From Limnohabitans sp. 2KL-17 (GTDB lineage Bacteria; Pseudomonadota; Gammaproteobacteria; Burkholderiales; Burkholderiaceae_C): a stretch of 64,000 nt of DNA. The position numbers and the translations under genes are program-made. This document shows, piece by piece, positions 34,254-43,389 of the stretch. The DNA lies in assembly GCF_003063415.1 (NCBI RefSeq), contig NZ_NESK01000017.1, positions 1 through 64,000 of the forward strand, written 5' to 3'. Every line of letters starts with the position of its first letter. The stretch's first letter is position 1. Below the pieces are notes generated by a model, which saw only the letters and a list, made by a program, of their open reading frames with translations, was not told where the DNA came from and did not search any database.

Positions 34254-34263
34254 ATCATATGAT
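34254..34263. promoter_or_regulatory. second palindrome before the GntR gene
   Basis: ATCATATGAT, a perfect 10-bp palindrome 23 bases upstream of ATG 34287. It shares the TATGA centre with the stronger site at 34135 but lacks the GT/AC positions, so it may be a weaker autoregulatory site. Confidence 0.4.
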
Positions 34264-34286
34264 AAAGAAGAATCCAAGTTTTTCAC

Positions 34287-35096
34287 ATGATCAAGAATTT
34301 TCACGGACACACCCTCGACTTGCTGGGCATCGCCATCTTGTCTGGCCGCTATGCGGTGGGCGCCAGCTTGCCGCCAGAGCCACTGTTGTGCGATGAACTG
34401 GGGGTGAGCAGAACCGTGGTGCGTGAGGCCATCAAGTCCCTCGTGGCCAAAGGCTTGCTGTTCACGGGTCCCAAAGTGGGTACACGTGTGTTGCCCGATG
34501 CCCACTGGAACTGGTTTGACCCCGATGTGGTGGCCTGGCAGGCGCAGTGCGGTTTGACGCCTGAGTTCCTCAAAGACCTGCAGGAGTTGCGCCGTGTGGT
34601 GGAGCCTGCAGCTGTGCGCCTGGCCGCTGAACGGGCCACGCCCGAGGACATTGCGCTGATTGAAGAGGCTTACGACGGCATGAAAAATGCCGTGGAAAAG
34701 GGCGGCGACTACGTCAGCCATGACATGCGTTTTCACCAGGGTTTGCTGCAAGCCTCGCACAACCGCATGTTGATTCAAATGAGCAAGGCGCTCAATGCCT
34801 TGCTGCGCACCAGCTTTGAAATTTCGACCCGCATCAAGGACGGCACCAAAAATTCACTGCCATTACACCGGGCTGTGCTCAATGCGGTCATTGCCCGCGA
34901 GCCTGCCAAGGCCGAGCGCGCCATCATGGTGCTGATCGAGGGGGCCAGTGAAGACATTGACCAAGTGCTGTCATCACGCCGGAAATTACCAGTGGTCTCA
35001 GGCAGTGCGACACAGATCAAAACAAAACCCAAGGCAAGAGCCATCCCCAAATTGGGCATTCAGAAAACGGGAGCATCGCTTGCAAAGAACCATTGA
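34287..35096 (+). CDS. GntR/FadR-family regulator with FCD domain
   Basis: 269 residues: winged HTH (about 5-72; LLCDELGVSRTVVREAIKSLVAKGLL is the recognition region), then an FCD helical domain (about 95-230) with metal/ligand residues in DMRFHQGLL and LPLHRAVLNAVIA. A basic tail of about 35 residues follows and is unusual. It is divergent from the dehydratase/denD unit and upstream of the TRAP genes, so it likely senses a sugar acid. Its last 17 bases overlap the TRAP small-permease gene. Confidence 0.9.
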   Translation: MIKNFHGHTLDLLGIAILSGRYAVGASLPPEPLLCDELGVSRTVVREAIKSLVAKGLLFTGPKVGTRVLPDAHWNWFDPDVVAWQAQCGLTPEFLKDLQELRRVVEPAAVRLAAERATPEDIALIEEAYDGMKNAVEKGGDYVSHDMRFHQGLLQASHNRMLIQMSKALNALLRTSFEISTRIKDGTKNSLPLHRAVLNAVIAREPAKAERAIMVLIEGASEDIDQVLSSRRKLPVVSGSATQIKTKPKARAIPKLGIQKTGASLAKNH

Positions 35097-35661
35097 TTAT
35101 TTTTTCAAACTGCTGGAGTTCCTGGTGGTGGCTTGCCTGGTGGCCATGGTGATCATGGTGTTCGGCAACGTGGTCCTGCGTTATGGATTCAACTCGGGCA
35201 TATCGATCTCGGATGAAATGTCGCGTTACTGCTTCATCTGGCTGACCTACATCGGCGCCATGGTGGCCATGCGTGAAAAGGGCCACCTGGGGGTAGATAC
35301 CGTGGTCAGACGCCTGTCGCTGGGTGGCAAACAGGTGTGTTTTTTCATGAGTGAAATCCTGATGCTTGGGTGCAATGTGCTGTTTTTTTGGGGCACCTGG
35401 CAAATGCATGAATTGCAAGTGACCAACATCTCACCGGTGGTGGGCATTTCCATGATCTGGATTTACGGCATCGGTTACGTGACAGCCAGCGTCATGGCCG
35501 TGATGAACCTCAACCAATTGCGTTTGCTGCTGACGGGTCGCTTGAAAGAGGAGGATTTGGTCATGGTGGTGGAGTCTGAGGACACGGTGGTGCTCGACGA
35601 CTTGCATTCAAAAGGTGTCACACCCGGCGTCATCACCCCAGAAGTGCGGGGCCGCGCATGA
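35080..35661 (+). CDS. TRAP transporter small permease (DctQ)
   Basis: 193 residues from a TTG at 35080 with GGGAG upstream. Four hydrophobic segments; VMVFGNVVLRYGFNSGISISDEMSRYCFIWLTYIGA is the DctQ core. The TTG start gives an N-terminus (QRTIDYFFKLLEFLVV) that matches the second DctQ of this window, and an earlier start would reach far into the regulator gene. An acidic C-terminal tail of about 40 residues is present. Partner of the adjacent DctM. Confidence 0.85.
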   Translation: MQRTIDYFFKLLEFLVVACLVAMVIMVFGNVVLRYGFNSGISISDEMSRYCFIWLTYIGAMVAMREKGHLGVDTVVRRLSLGGKQVCFFMSEILMLGCNVLFFWGTWQMHELQVTNISPVVGISMIWIYGIGYVTASVMAVMNLNQLRLLLTGRLKEEDLVMVVESEDTVVLDDLHSKGVTPGVITPEVRGRA

Positions 35662-36956
35662 CCATCGCCGTTTTTGTATTCAGTTTGCTGGGTGCCATGG
35701 CCCTGGGCATGCCCATTGCCTACGCCTTGTTGGTGTGTGGTTTGAGCTTGATGGCCTACATGGCCAGCAATGGCATGATCCACGCGTTTGACAGCCAGAT
35801 TTTGGCGCAGCGCTTTGTCGATGGTGCCGATAATTTCCCACTGTTGGCGGTACCTTTTTTCTTGTTGGCGGGCGAGTTCATGAATGCAGGCGGTTTGAGC
35901 CGCCGCATCGTGAATTTGGCCATGGCGTGGGTCGGACATTTTCGTGGAGGCTTGGGTTATGTGGCCGTCATGGCGGCCGTCATCATGGCTTCGCTGTCAG
36001 GCTCTGCGGTGGCCGACACGGCGGCTTTGGCTGCTTTGCTGATCCCCATGATGAAGCGGGCCGGCTACAACGTGGGCCGCTCGGCCGGCCTGATCGCTTC
36101 GGGGGGCATCATCGCGCCGGTGATTCCACCCTCCATTGGCTTCATTATTTTTGGTGTGGCGGCCAACGTATCCATCACCAAGTTGTTTCTGGCAGGCATC
36201 GTGCCGGGTATTTTGATGGGTGTTGCCATCGGCCTGACTTGGTGGTGGTTGGCCAAGCGCGAGAACGTTCAACCTGCACCGCGCATGCCACTCTCAGAAA
36301 AGATCACAGCCACCCGAGAAGGAATTCTTGCCTTGGGCTTGCCGGTGTTCATCATTGGCGGTATGAAATTTGGCGTCTTCACCCCCACCGAAGCTGCGGT
36401 GGTGGCTGCGGTTTACAGTTTTATTGTGGGCGTGTTTGTGTACCGCGAATTGCAATGGAGCAAACTGTACGGGCTGATTCTTGCGGCTGGAAAAACCACC
36501 TCCGTGATCATGTTTTTGGTGGCCGCCGCGATGGTCAGTGCCTGGCTGATCACGGTGGCCAACATACCGGCCGAGGTGGCCCGCATGATGGAGCCCCTCA
36601 TGGGCAACAAGACCTTGCTCATGGTGGTGTTGATGCTTTTGGTCATTGTGGTGGGTACGGCGCTGGACTTCACACCCACGGTGCTGATCCTTACGCCGGT
36701 GTTGATGCCCTTGGTCATCAAGGCAGGCATTGACCCGGTTTATTTTGGTGTCTTGTTCATCATGAACAACGCCATCGGCTTGATCACACCACCTGTGGGC
36801 ACGGTGCTCAACGTGGTGTGTGGTGTGGCCAAGATCAACATGGACACCGCTTTCAAGGGGGTCTTGCCTTTTTTGTGGGCGCAGTTGAGCGTGCTGGCCT
36901 TGTTGATCGCTTTTCCGTCCATCGTCATCGAGCCGATGAAATGGATGCTGAGATGA
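35658..36956 (+). CDS. TRAP transporter large permease (DctM)
   Basis: A 432-residue membrane protein with about 12 segments. Family blocks: FPLLAVPFFLLAGEFMNAGG, SLSGSAVADTAALAALLIP, ASGGIIAPVIPPSIGFIIFG and NNAIGLITPPVGTVLNVV. ATGA overlap with DctQ. It forms the sodium-driven translocation unit of a TRAP importer, probably for a sugar acid because of its neighbours. Confidence 0.93.
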   Translation: MTIAVFVFSLLGAMALGMPIAYALLVCGLSLMAYMASNGMIHAFDSQILAQRFVDGADNFPLLAVPFFLLAGEFMNAGGLSRRIVNLAMAWVGHFRGGLGYVAVMAAVIMASLSGSAVADTAALAALLIPMMKRAGYNVGRSAGLIASGGIIAPVIPPSIGFIIFGVAANVSITKLFLAGIVPGILMGVAIGLTWWWLAKRENVQPAPRMPLSEKITATREGILALGLPVFIIGGMKFGVFTPTEAAVVAAVYSFIVGVFVYRELQWSKLYGLILAAGKTTSVIMFLVAAAMVSAWLITVANIPAEVARMMEPLMGNKTLLMVVLMLLVIVVGTALDFTPTVLILTPVLMPLVIKAGIDPVYFGVLFIMNNAIGLITPPVGTVLNVVCGVAKINMDTAFKGVLPFLWAQLSVLALLIAFPSIVIEPMKWMLR

Positions 36957-36994
36957 TTTCGTAACCCTGTGTGTTTTTTTTAAAGGAGACAGTC

Positions 36995-38002
36995 ATGTTG
37001 AAACGCAGAAATTTGGTGGCCCTGATTGCGGGCACTTTCATGGTGGCATCCAGCGCTATGGCGCAGTTTGCTGACCGTAACATCAAGTTCACCAATGGTG
37101 TAAACGAAGACCACCCGGTGGGTGTGGGCGTCAAGAAAATGCAAGAAGTCTTGGCTGCCAAGACCGGTGGCAAGATGAAGATCACCGCCTTCTGGGGCGG
37201 TGCTGCAGGCGGTGACTTGCCGGCCACCCAGGCCTTGCGAGCAGGCACCCAGGAGATGGTTTGCACCTCCAGCTCACCACTGGTGGGCATCATCAAAGAG
37301 TTGGGTGTGTTTGACCTGCCTTTCTTGTTTGCCAACGAAAAAGAGGCCGATGCTGTGCTTGACGGCGCTGCGGGCAAATACTTCAATGCCAAGCTGGAAG
37401 CGGCAGGCCTGGTCAATCTCGCTTACTGGGAAAACGGGTTTCGCAACCTCACCAACAGCAAGCGGCCTGTGACCAAGCTGGAGGACTTTGATGGCGTCAA
37501 AGTTCGCGTGATGCAGAACAATATTTTCCTGGACACTTTCAAGACACTGGGCACCAACGCCGTGCCTATGGCCTTTGGCGAGGTATTTACCGCATTGGAA
37601 ACCAAGACCATTGACGGTCAGGAAAATCCTTTTGTGACCATTGAAACTTCCAAGTTCAACGAAGTGCAAAAGTACCTGAGCGTGACGCGCCACGCCTATA
37701 CGCCCTTCTTGATTTTGTACAGCAAGAAACTGTGGGACCAACTGAACCCCCAAGAGCAAGCCGTGTTGCGTGAAGCGGCCTTGGAAGGTCAAAAAGTTCA
37801 ACGGGCTGCCAACCGTGCCTTGAACGAAAAATCCTTGATCAGCCTCAAATCCAAAGGCATGCAGGTCAACGAAGTGAGTGCAGCCGAGCAAAACCGCATC
37901 CGTGCCAAAGTGGCTTCGGTGTATGACAAGCACAAGGACTCGATTGGTGCTGACGCCATCAAGGTGGTGCAGGACGAGTTGAAAAAGTCTCGCGGCGGTT
38001 GA
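36995..38002 (+). CDS. TRAP transporter substrate-binding protein (DctP)
   Basis: 335 residues. Signal peptide MLKRRNLVALIAGTFMVASS with cleavage after AMAQ. DctP-fold body; the conserved ligand Arg is probably in VKVRVMQNNIF, followed by ALETKTIDGQENPFVTIETSKF. An AAAGGAG site fixes the start at 36995. Followed by a strong terminator-like hairpin and then the enolase-superfamily gene. Confidence 0.92.
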   Translation: MLKRRNLVALIAGTFMVASSAMAQFADRNIKFTNGVNEDHPVGVGVKKMQEVLAAKTGGKMKITAFWGGAAGGDLPATQALRAGTQEMVCTSSSPLVGIIKELGVFDLPFLFANEKEADAVLDGAAGKYFNAKLEAAGLVNLAYWENGFRNLTNSKRPVTKLEDFDGVKVRVMQNNIFLDTFKTLGTNAVPMAFGEVFTALETKTIDGQENPFVTIETSKFNEVQKYLSVTRHAYTPFLILYSKKLWDQLNPQEQAVLREAALEGQKVQRAANRALNEKSLISLKSKGMQVNEVSAAEQNRIRAKVASVYDKHKDSIGADAIKVVQDELKKSRGG

Positions 38003-38014
38003 GCCATCGCTGTC

Positions 38015-38046
38015 AGCCCCACAGTCCAAAGCTGTGGGGCTTTTTT
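38015..38046 (+). terminator. rho-independent terminator after DctP
   Basis: AGCCCCACAG at 38015-38024 pairs perfectly with CTGTGGGGCT at 38032-38041 around a seven-base loop, followed by five more T. As the next gene starts at 38069, it may be a partial terminator that lowers expression of the dehydratase relative to the binding protein. Confidence 0.85.
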
Positions 38047-38068
38047 AACGCCTGAAATCCTTGCCAAC

Positions 38069-39262
38069 ATGAAAATCACCCAACTTGAAACCATCCGTCT
38101 GGACGAATTTCCCAACATCATCTGGGTGCGCTTGCACACCGATGAAGGTTTGGTAGGTCTGGGTGAAACCTTCATGGGCGCGCAAGCGGTGGAAGCCTAT
38201 TTGCATGAGTGGGCTGCGCCCAAACTTTTGGGCCAAGACCCCTTGGCCATTGAGTCACGGCAACGCGACATCACGGGCTATCTGGGCTGGCGGGGTTCGG
38301 GGGTTGAAACCCGTGGTAATTCGGCCGTCGATATTGCCTTGTGGGATATTTTCGGAAAGGCAGCCAACATGCCTGTGTGCACGGCACTGGGCGGCAAAAG
38401 CCGCGATGAGATTCGCGTTTACAACACCTGTGCCGGTTACCAGTACATCCGCAGCAATGTGAACCAGACCAGTGCCAATTGGGGGCTGGGCGGCCATACT
38501 GGACCGTATGAAGACTTGCAGGGGTTTTTGCACCGTGCTGATGAGGTGGCCGAATCGCTGCTCAGCGAGGGCATTACCGGCATGAAAATTTGGCCATTTG
38601 ATGTGGCCGCTGAAAAGTCCCATGGCCAATACATCAGCCCGCAAGACTTGAACACGGCGCTCGAGCCTTTCCGAAAAATTCGCCAAGCGGTGGGCGACAA
38701 GATGGACATCATGGTCGAGTTCCACAGCCTGTGGCGCTTGCCCATGGCGCAAAAGATTTCCCGTGCTTTGAAGGAATTTGACACCTTCTGGCACGAAGAC
38801 GCCATTCGCATGGACAGCCTGGATTTGCTCAAGCAGTACGCGGTGGACTGCAAGGCGCTGATTTGTGCCAGCGAAACCTTGAGCTACAAATGGGGGTTCA
38901 AGGATTACCTGCAAACCGGTGTGGCCGGTGTGGCCATGCTGGACTTGAGTTGGTGCGGCGGTTTGACCGAGGCGCGCAAGATCGCGGCCATGGCCGATGC
39001 CTGGCAACTGCCTGTGGCACCGCACGATTGCACAGGGCCGGTGGTGTGGGCCGCGTCCACCCATTTGTCTTTGCACGCACCCAACGCGCTCATTCAAGAA
39101 AGCGTGCGTGCCTTTTACAGCGGCTGGTACAAAGAACTGGTGACCGAATTGCCGCAGGTTAAAAACGGCATGATCAGCCTGAATGACAAACCCGGTTTGG
39201 GCTTGGAGTTGTTGCCCGATTTGCACAAGCGCGCTGACGCAGTGGTGCGCATCAGCCGTTGA
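38069..39262 (+). CDS. enolase-superfamily acid-sugar dehydratase
   Basis: 397 residues of the mandelate racemase / muconate lactonizing group. Capping domain: MKITQLETIRLDEFPNI to about 120. Barrel metal ligands are probably Glu in MVEFHSLW, Glu in FWHEDAIRM and Glu in CASETLSYK, with the base His in PVAPHDCTGP. The first-base position reads GMKIWPFD (Lys-x-Trp, not Lys-x-Lys), which separates it from DgoD-type galactonate dehydratases. It dehydrates an aldonate to a 2-keto-3-deoxy acid; specificity unknown. It belongs with the TRAP importer upstream. Confidence 0.82.
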   Translation: MKITQLETIRLDEFPNIIWVRLHTDEGLVGLGETFMGAQAVEAYLHEWAAPKLLGQDPLAIESRQRDITGYLGWRGSGVETRGNSAVDIALWDIFGKAANMPVCTALGGKSRDEIRVYNTCAGYQYIRSNVNQTSANWGLGGHTGPYEDLQGFLHRADEVAESLLSEGITGMKIWPFDVAAEKSHGQYISPQDLNTALEPFRKIRQAVGDKMDIMVEFHSLWRLPMAQKISRALKEFDTFWHEDAIRMDSLDLLKQYAVDCKALICASETLSYKWGFKDYLQTGVAGVAMLDLSWCGGLTEARKIAAMADAWQLPVAPHDCTGPVVWAASTHLSLHAPNALIQESVRAFYSGWYKELVTELPQVKNGMISLNDKPGLGLELLPDLHKRADAVVRISR

Positions 39263-39292
39263 TTCATGCACGGGCAGCGCAGCTGGCGCTGG

Positions 39293-39328
39293 GGAGGGCG
39301 CAAAGCTTGGCCTGAGCGCCCCCCTTTT
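39293..39328 (+). terminator. rho-independent terminator
   Basis: GGAGGGCGC (39293-39301) pairs with GCGCCCCCC (39316-39324) with one mismatch around a 14-base loop, followed by TTTT. It lies between the convergent dehydratase and gnd genes. Confidence 0.6.
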
Positions 39329-39348
39329 GTGCTTGAACAGGCGGGGTG

Positions 39349-40758
39349 TCAGTCTATCCAGCGCGTGTGAAATTTACCCGGACGGTCAACGCGTTGGTAA
39401 GTGTGTGCGCCAAAATAATCGCGCTGGGCCTGCAGCAAGTTGGCAGGCAAACGGGCTGAGCGGTAGGCGTCGTAGTAACTCAGTGAGCTCATGAACGAAG
39501 GCACGGCCACGCCGTGCAAAGCGCCCATGGCCACCACTTCGCGCAGGTCTTGGTGGCAACGGCTCATCACAACGGAAAAATGGCTGTCCATCAACAGGTT
39601 ATCGAGGTCCGGCGAGCGCTCAAAGCTGGCGCGAATGTCTTCCAGCAAGCGTGCGCGGATGATGCAGCCTGCCCGCCAGACTGAGGCGACCGTTCCCATG
39701 GGCAGTTGCCATTGGTGTTCGCGGTCGGCGGCCTTGAGCAGGCTGAAGCCTTGGGCGTAGGCGCAAATTTTGGAGGCCAGCAGTGCATTCTTGATTTGGC
39801 TGAGCACAGTATCGCGTGGGCCTGCTGTGCGTGGTGCAGGGCCGGGCAAAACCCGCGAGGCTTTGGCACGTTCGGCGTGCAGGCCACTCACGGTGCGTGC
39901 AAAAACGGCGTTGGCAATGGTGGGGGCCGTAACGCCCAGATCGAGCGCAATCTGGCTGGCCCATTTGCCTGTGCCTTTTTGCTCCGCCGTGTCCAAGATC
40001 AGGTCCACCAGTGCGCCGCCCGTTTCGGGGTCGGTGTGTGCCAGGATGTCGGCCGTGATGCCGATCAGGTAACTGGCCAATTCGCCCTGGTTCCATTCGC
40101 GGAACACTTTGCTCATGTCGGCTGGGCTCATGCCCAGCAAGTTGTGCATCAACCAATAGGCTTCGCAAATGGTTTGCATGTCGGCGTATTCGATGCCGTT
40201 GTGCACCATCTTCACGAAGTGGCCAGAGCCGCCTGGGCCCATCCATTCGCAGCAAGGCTGGCCATCGTCGGTTTTGGCGGCAATGGCTTGCAGCATGGGT
40301 TGTAGAAGTGGCCAAGCCGCAGCCGCACCACCTGGCATCAAGGCGGGGCCGCGCAAAGCGCCTTCTTCACCGCCGCTCACGCCCGCAACCACGTAGTGAA
40401 TGCCCGAGTCATCGAGGGCCTGCATGCGGCGCTGGGTGTCGGTGTAGAGGGTGTTGCCCCCGTCCATGACCACATCACCCGCGTTCAGCAAAGGGCTCAA
40501 TTCTGACAACACCGCATCGACGGCGGCCCCGGCGGGCACCATGATCCATACGCAGCGGGGCTGCTGCAAGCTGCCCACCAGATCGGCGAGCGAGGCGGCC
40601 GCCTGTGCGTTCAGCCCCTGGGTGCGCTGGGCAAAGCTTTCACGTTTGCTCGCGCTGAGGTCAAATCCGGAGACCGAAAAACCGTTGCGCTCCAGGTTGA
40701 GCGCCAGGTTTTCGCCCATCACGCCCAGGCCCACCAGGCCAATGTCCATCGCTTGCAT
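39349..40758 (-). CDS. gnd: 6-phosphogluconate dehydrogenase, decarboxylating
   Basis: 469 residues, full family length. Rossmann motif GLVGLGVMGENLALNLERNG at the start, substrate block GVSGGEEGALRGPALMPGG, and catalytic Lys and His-Asn in GHFVKMVHNGIEYADMQ. VFREWNQGELASYLIGIT and the C-terminal SSLSYYDAYRSARLPANLLQ with AQRDYFGAHTYQR are classic. It yields ribulose-5-phosphate, CO2 and NADPH. Terminal gene of the idonate/gluconate operon, so 6-phosphogluconate made by the kinase is sent to the pentose phosphate route. Confidence 0.95.
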   Translation of the reverse strand: MQAMDIGLVGLGVMGENLALNLERNGFSVSGFDLSASKRESFAQRTQGLNAQAAASLADLVGSLQQPRCVWIMVPAGAAVDAVLSELSPLLNAGDVVMDGGNTLYTDTQRRMQALDDSGIHYVVAGVSGGEEGALRGPALMPGGAAAAWPLLQPMLQAIAAKTDDGQPCCEWMGPGGSGHFVKMVHNGIEYADMQTICEAYWLMHNLLGMSPADMSKVFREWNQGELASYLIGITADILAHTDPETGGALVDLILDTAEQKGTGKWASQIALDLGVTAPTIANAVFARTVSGLHAERAKASRVLPGPAPRTAGPRDTVLSQIKNALLASKICAYAQGFSLLKAADREHQWQLPMGTVASVWRAGCIIRARLLEDIRASFERSPDLDNLLMDSHFSVVMSRCHQDLREVVAMGALHGVAVPSFMSSLSYYDAYRSARLPANLLQAQRDYFGAHTYQRVDRPGKFHTRWID

Positions 40759-40767
40759 GTGCTGGGC

Positions 40768-41517
40768 TCAACCTCGGCCCACAAAAGGCATGTTGGTGGC
40801 CATCACCGTGGTGAACAGGATGTTCGCTGAAAGGGGCAGGCGGGCCATGGTCATGAAAGTTTCGACCACAGCCGACATGTCCATGCGCGGCTCTGCCTTG
40901 ATGCTCAGATCGGCCTGGTGCACGCCTTGGGCCATTTTCAGGGTCATGTCGGAGGCCACGTTGCCAATGTCGATTTGGCCCACGGCGATGTTGTACGGGC
41001 GACCGTCCAGCGAAGCGGCGCGGGTCAGACCCGAGATGGCGTGCTTGGTGGCGGTGTAGGCGATCGAGCCTGGACGCGGGACATGCGCCGAAATGGAGCC
41101 GTTGTTGATGATGCGGCCACCTTGGGGACTTTGGTCCTGCATCAGTTTGAAGGCATGGGAGAGCGTGTAAAACGCACCGTTCAGGTTGATGTCCACCGCA
41201 CGGCGCCATTCGTCGCCGGACAGGTCGCCCGGCAAAGTGTAGGGCAGGGAAATGCCGGCATTGTTGAACACCAGATCCAGTCGACCAAAGCGTGTGCGGA
41301 TCTGCTCAAACAGGGCTTTGACTTCGGCTTCTTTGGATAAATCGGTCGGGATGGCGTGGGCATTGGCGGCATGGGGGCCGGCTTCGGCCACAGCCGTGGC
41401 CAGTGCATCGGCCCGGCGACCGACCAGCACGACTTGCCAGCCTTCTTTGAGCAAGGCCTGGGCGCAAGCTTTGCCAATGCCGGAACTGGCGCCAGTGACG
41501 AGGGCAATTTGACTCAT
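40768..41517 (-). CDS. SDR-family oxidoreductase
   Basis: A 249-residue short-chain dehydrogenase: TGASSGIG at 8-15, NNAG, and Ser/Tyr/Lys in NNGSISAHVPRPGSIAYTATKHAISG. VLVGRRADAL after beta-2 (Arg-Arg) suggests NADP. The C-terminus MATNMPFVGRG lacks the usual VDGG ending. Between idnD and gnd, it probably handles another keto sugar acid. Nine bases before gnd. Confidence 0.85.
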   Translation of the reverse strand: MSQIALVTGASSGIGKACAQALLKEGWQVVLVGRRADALATAVAEAGPHAANAHAIPTDLSKEAEVKALFEQIRTRFGRLDLVFNNAGISLPYTLPGDLSGDEWRRAVDINLNGAFYTLSHAFKLMQDQSPQGGRIINNGSISAHVPRPGSIAYTATKHAISGLTRAASLDGRPYNIAVGQIDIGNVASDMTLKMAQGVHQADLSIKAEPRMDMSAVVETFMTMARLPLSANILFTTVMATNMPFVGRG

Positions 41518-41556
41518 GGTGATGACTTTCTTTAAAGACTTGGAAGCGCCTTATTT

Positions 41557-42597
41557 TCAGGCGGATTGAAAAGCAATCTGTACCTTGAGTGACTGGCTCT
41601 TGTCAGCCGCCAGGTCGAAGGCTTCGATGGCGCGGTCCACAGGCAGCACGCCGGTGATGACCGGTTTGCCGTTGACCAGACCTTCGTTCAAAAAGCGAAC
41701 GGCAGTGGCAAATTCGGCATGGAAGCGGAAGGTGCCACGCAAGTCGACTTCTTTGGCCACCAGTTGCGTCATCGGCAGGCTGATGTCACCGCCCATGCCC
41801 ACCGTGATGAGCACACCCCGTGGCACGATGGTGTCCAGGCCGACGCGCAGTGCAGCCTCGCTGCCAGAGGCCTCAAAAACGGCATCAAACTGACCCTTGT
41901 CGGCTTTGTATTTGTCCAGAGCATCGGCCTGGGTTTTCAGGTTGATGAGCTCGTCTGCACCCATTTCCTTGGCGCACTTGAGGGGCAGGTCGGCAATGTC
42001 GGCCGCCACGATGCGCGCTGCGCCCGCCCGCCTTAAAGCGCCAATGAGCAAGGACCCGATGGGGCCACAGCCCGTCACCAGCACCTGTTTGCCCAGCACG
42101 CTGCCTGCGCGTTGGATGGCATGCAGTCCCACCGAAAGGGGTTCTGCCAGGGCGGCTTCTGACAGGCTCAGGTGGTCTGCAATGGGGTGCGCCTGGTAGC
42201 CCTCGATGATCAGTTGTTCGCTGAACGCGCCCTGGATGTGCGGAAAGGGCATGGCGCTGCCGTAAAACCGCATGTTTAGGCAATGGTTGTGCTGACCCGC
42301 CTGGCAAAAGCGGCAGTGGCCACAAGGGCGCGAAGGCGAGATGGCGATGCGTTGACCTTTTGTGATACCTGTGACGCCGGCACCCAAGCCATCCACAGTG
42401 CCTGAAATTTCGTGGCCCAAGGCAATCGGTTGCTTGATGCGCACCGTGCCAAACCCGCCGTGCTGGTAATAGTGCAAGTCAGAGCCGCAAATGCCGCCGT
42501 AGGCCACATTGACACGCAGTTGGTTTTCGCCCATCACGGGCAGTTCGGTGTGCTCAATGCGCAGGTCTTTGGCGGAGTGGCAGACAACGGATTTCAT
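41557..42597 (-). CDS. idnD: L-idonate 5-dehydrogenase, zinc-dependent
   Basis: A 346-residue medium-chain dehydrogenase. Catalytic zinc ligands Cys37 (GICGSD) and His62-Glu63 (LGHEISG); structural zinc cysteines in RPCGHCRFCQAGQHNHC; NAD motif VTGCGPIGSLL. GGICGSDLHYYQHGGFGTVR is very like IdnD. It oxidises L-idonate to 5-ketogluconate, which the next gene (idnO) reduces to gluconate. The order idnO-idnD within this operon supports the assignment. Confidence 0.9.
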   Translation of the reverse strand: MKSVVCHSAKDLRIEHTELPVMGENQLRVNVAYGGICGSDLHYYQHGGFGTVRIKQPIALGHEISGTVDGLGAGVTGITKGQRIAISPSRPCGHCRFCQAGQHNHCLNMRFYGSAMPFPHIQGAFSEQLIIEGYQAHPIADHLSLSEAALAEPLSVGLHAIQRAGSVLGKQVLVTGCGPIGSLLIGALRRAGAARIVAADIADLPLKCAKEMGADELINLKTQADALDKYKADKGQFDAVFEASGSEAALRVGLDTIVPRGVLITVGMGGDISLPMTQLVAKEVDLRGTFRFHAEFATAVRFLNEGLVNGKPVITGVLPVDRAIEAFDLAADKSQSLKVQIAFQSA

Positions 42598-42621
42598 GCG
42601 GAGGCTTTCAAAAAAAGGTGT

Positions 42622-43389
42622 TCAAAGGGTGGCGGTCACGCCACCGTCTACATATAGGATGTGACCATTCACAAATCGCGAAGCATCGCTGACCAGAAAA
42701 ACGGCCGCGCCACCCAGGTCCTCGACATCGCCCCAGCGGCGGCTGGGCGTGCGGCCCACCAGCCAGCTGCTGAAAGCCGGGTCGTCCACCAGCTTCTGGT
42801 TCAGTTCGGTCTTGAAGTAGCCCGGCCCAATGCCGTTGACGTTGATGCCAAACTGGCCCCAGTCAATCGCCATGCCCTTGGTGAGCATTTTCACGGCACC
42901 CTTGGTGGCGGTGTAAGGGGCGATGCCGGGGCGGCCCAGTTCGCTTTGCACTGAGCAGATGTTGATGATCTTGCCGCGACCACGCGGGATCATTTTTTTG
43001 GCAACCGCCTGGCCCACGTAGTAAACGCTGTCCAGGTTGGTCTTCATGATGGTGTGCCAGTCGGCATCCTGGTATTCGTGCAGCGGCCCCCGAATTTGCA
43101 TGCCGGCGTTGTTGATCAGGATATCGATAGGCCCAACGGCCTCGATCTGGTCCACGGCCGCACGCACGCTGTCGGCATCGGTCACGTCAAATACCGCGCT
43201 GCTGGCTGACAGTCCTTGCGCCTGCAGGGCTTGCTGCGCAGCCGTGACCTTGCTGGCGGTACGGCCATTCAAGATGACATGGGCCCCGGCTTGCGCCAGC
43301 GCCTCGGCCAGTGCCAGGCCAATGCCTGCCGATGAGCCGGTGATCAGGGCGCGACGGCCTTCAAGGTGAAAAGAGTTCAGAACTGTCAT
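42622..43389 (-). CDS. idnO: gluconate 5-dehydrogenase (5-ketogluconate reductase)
   Basis: A 255-residue SDR from ATG 43389, which overlaps the DctM stop (ATGA). LITGSSAGIGLALAEALAQA, INNAGMQIRGPLHEYQDADW, and Ser-Tyr-Lys in ICSVQSELGRPGIAPYTATKG; GIGPGYFKTELNQKLVDD is characteristic of Ga5DH/IdnO. It converts 5-ketogluconate to D-gluconate with NAD(P)H. Coupled to the TRAP permease, which suggests the importer brings in idonate, 5-ketogluconate or gluconate. Confidence 0.9.
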   Translation of the reverse strand: MTVLNSFHLEGRRALITGSSAGIGLALAEALAQAGAHVILNGRTASKVTAAQQALQAQGLSASSAVFDVTDADSVRAAVDQIEAVGPIDILINNAGMQIRGPLHEYQDADWHTIMKTNLDSVYYVGQAVAKKMIPRGRGKIINICSVQSELGRPGIAPYTATKGAVKMLTKGMAIDWGQFGINVNGIGPGYFKTELNQKLVDDPAFSSWLVGRTPSRRWGDVEDLGGAAVFLVSDASRFVNGHILYVDGGVTATL

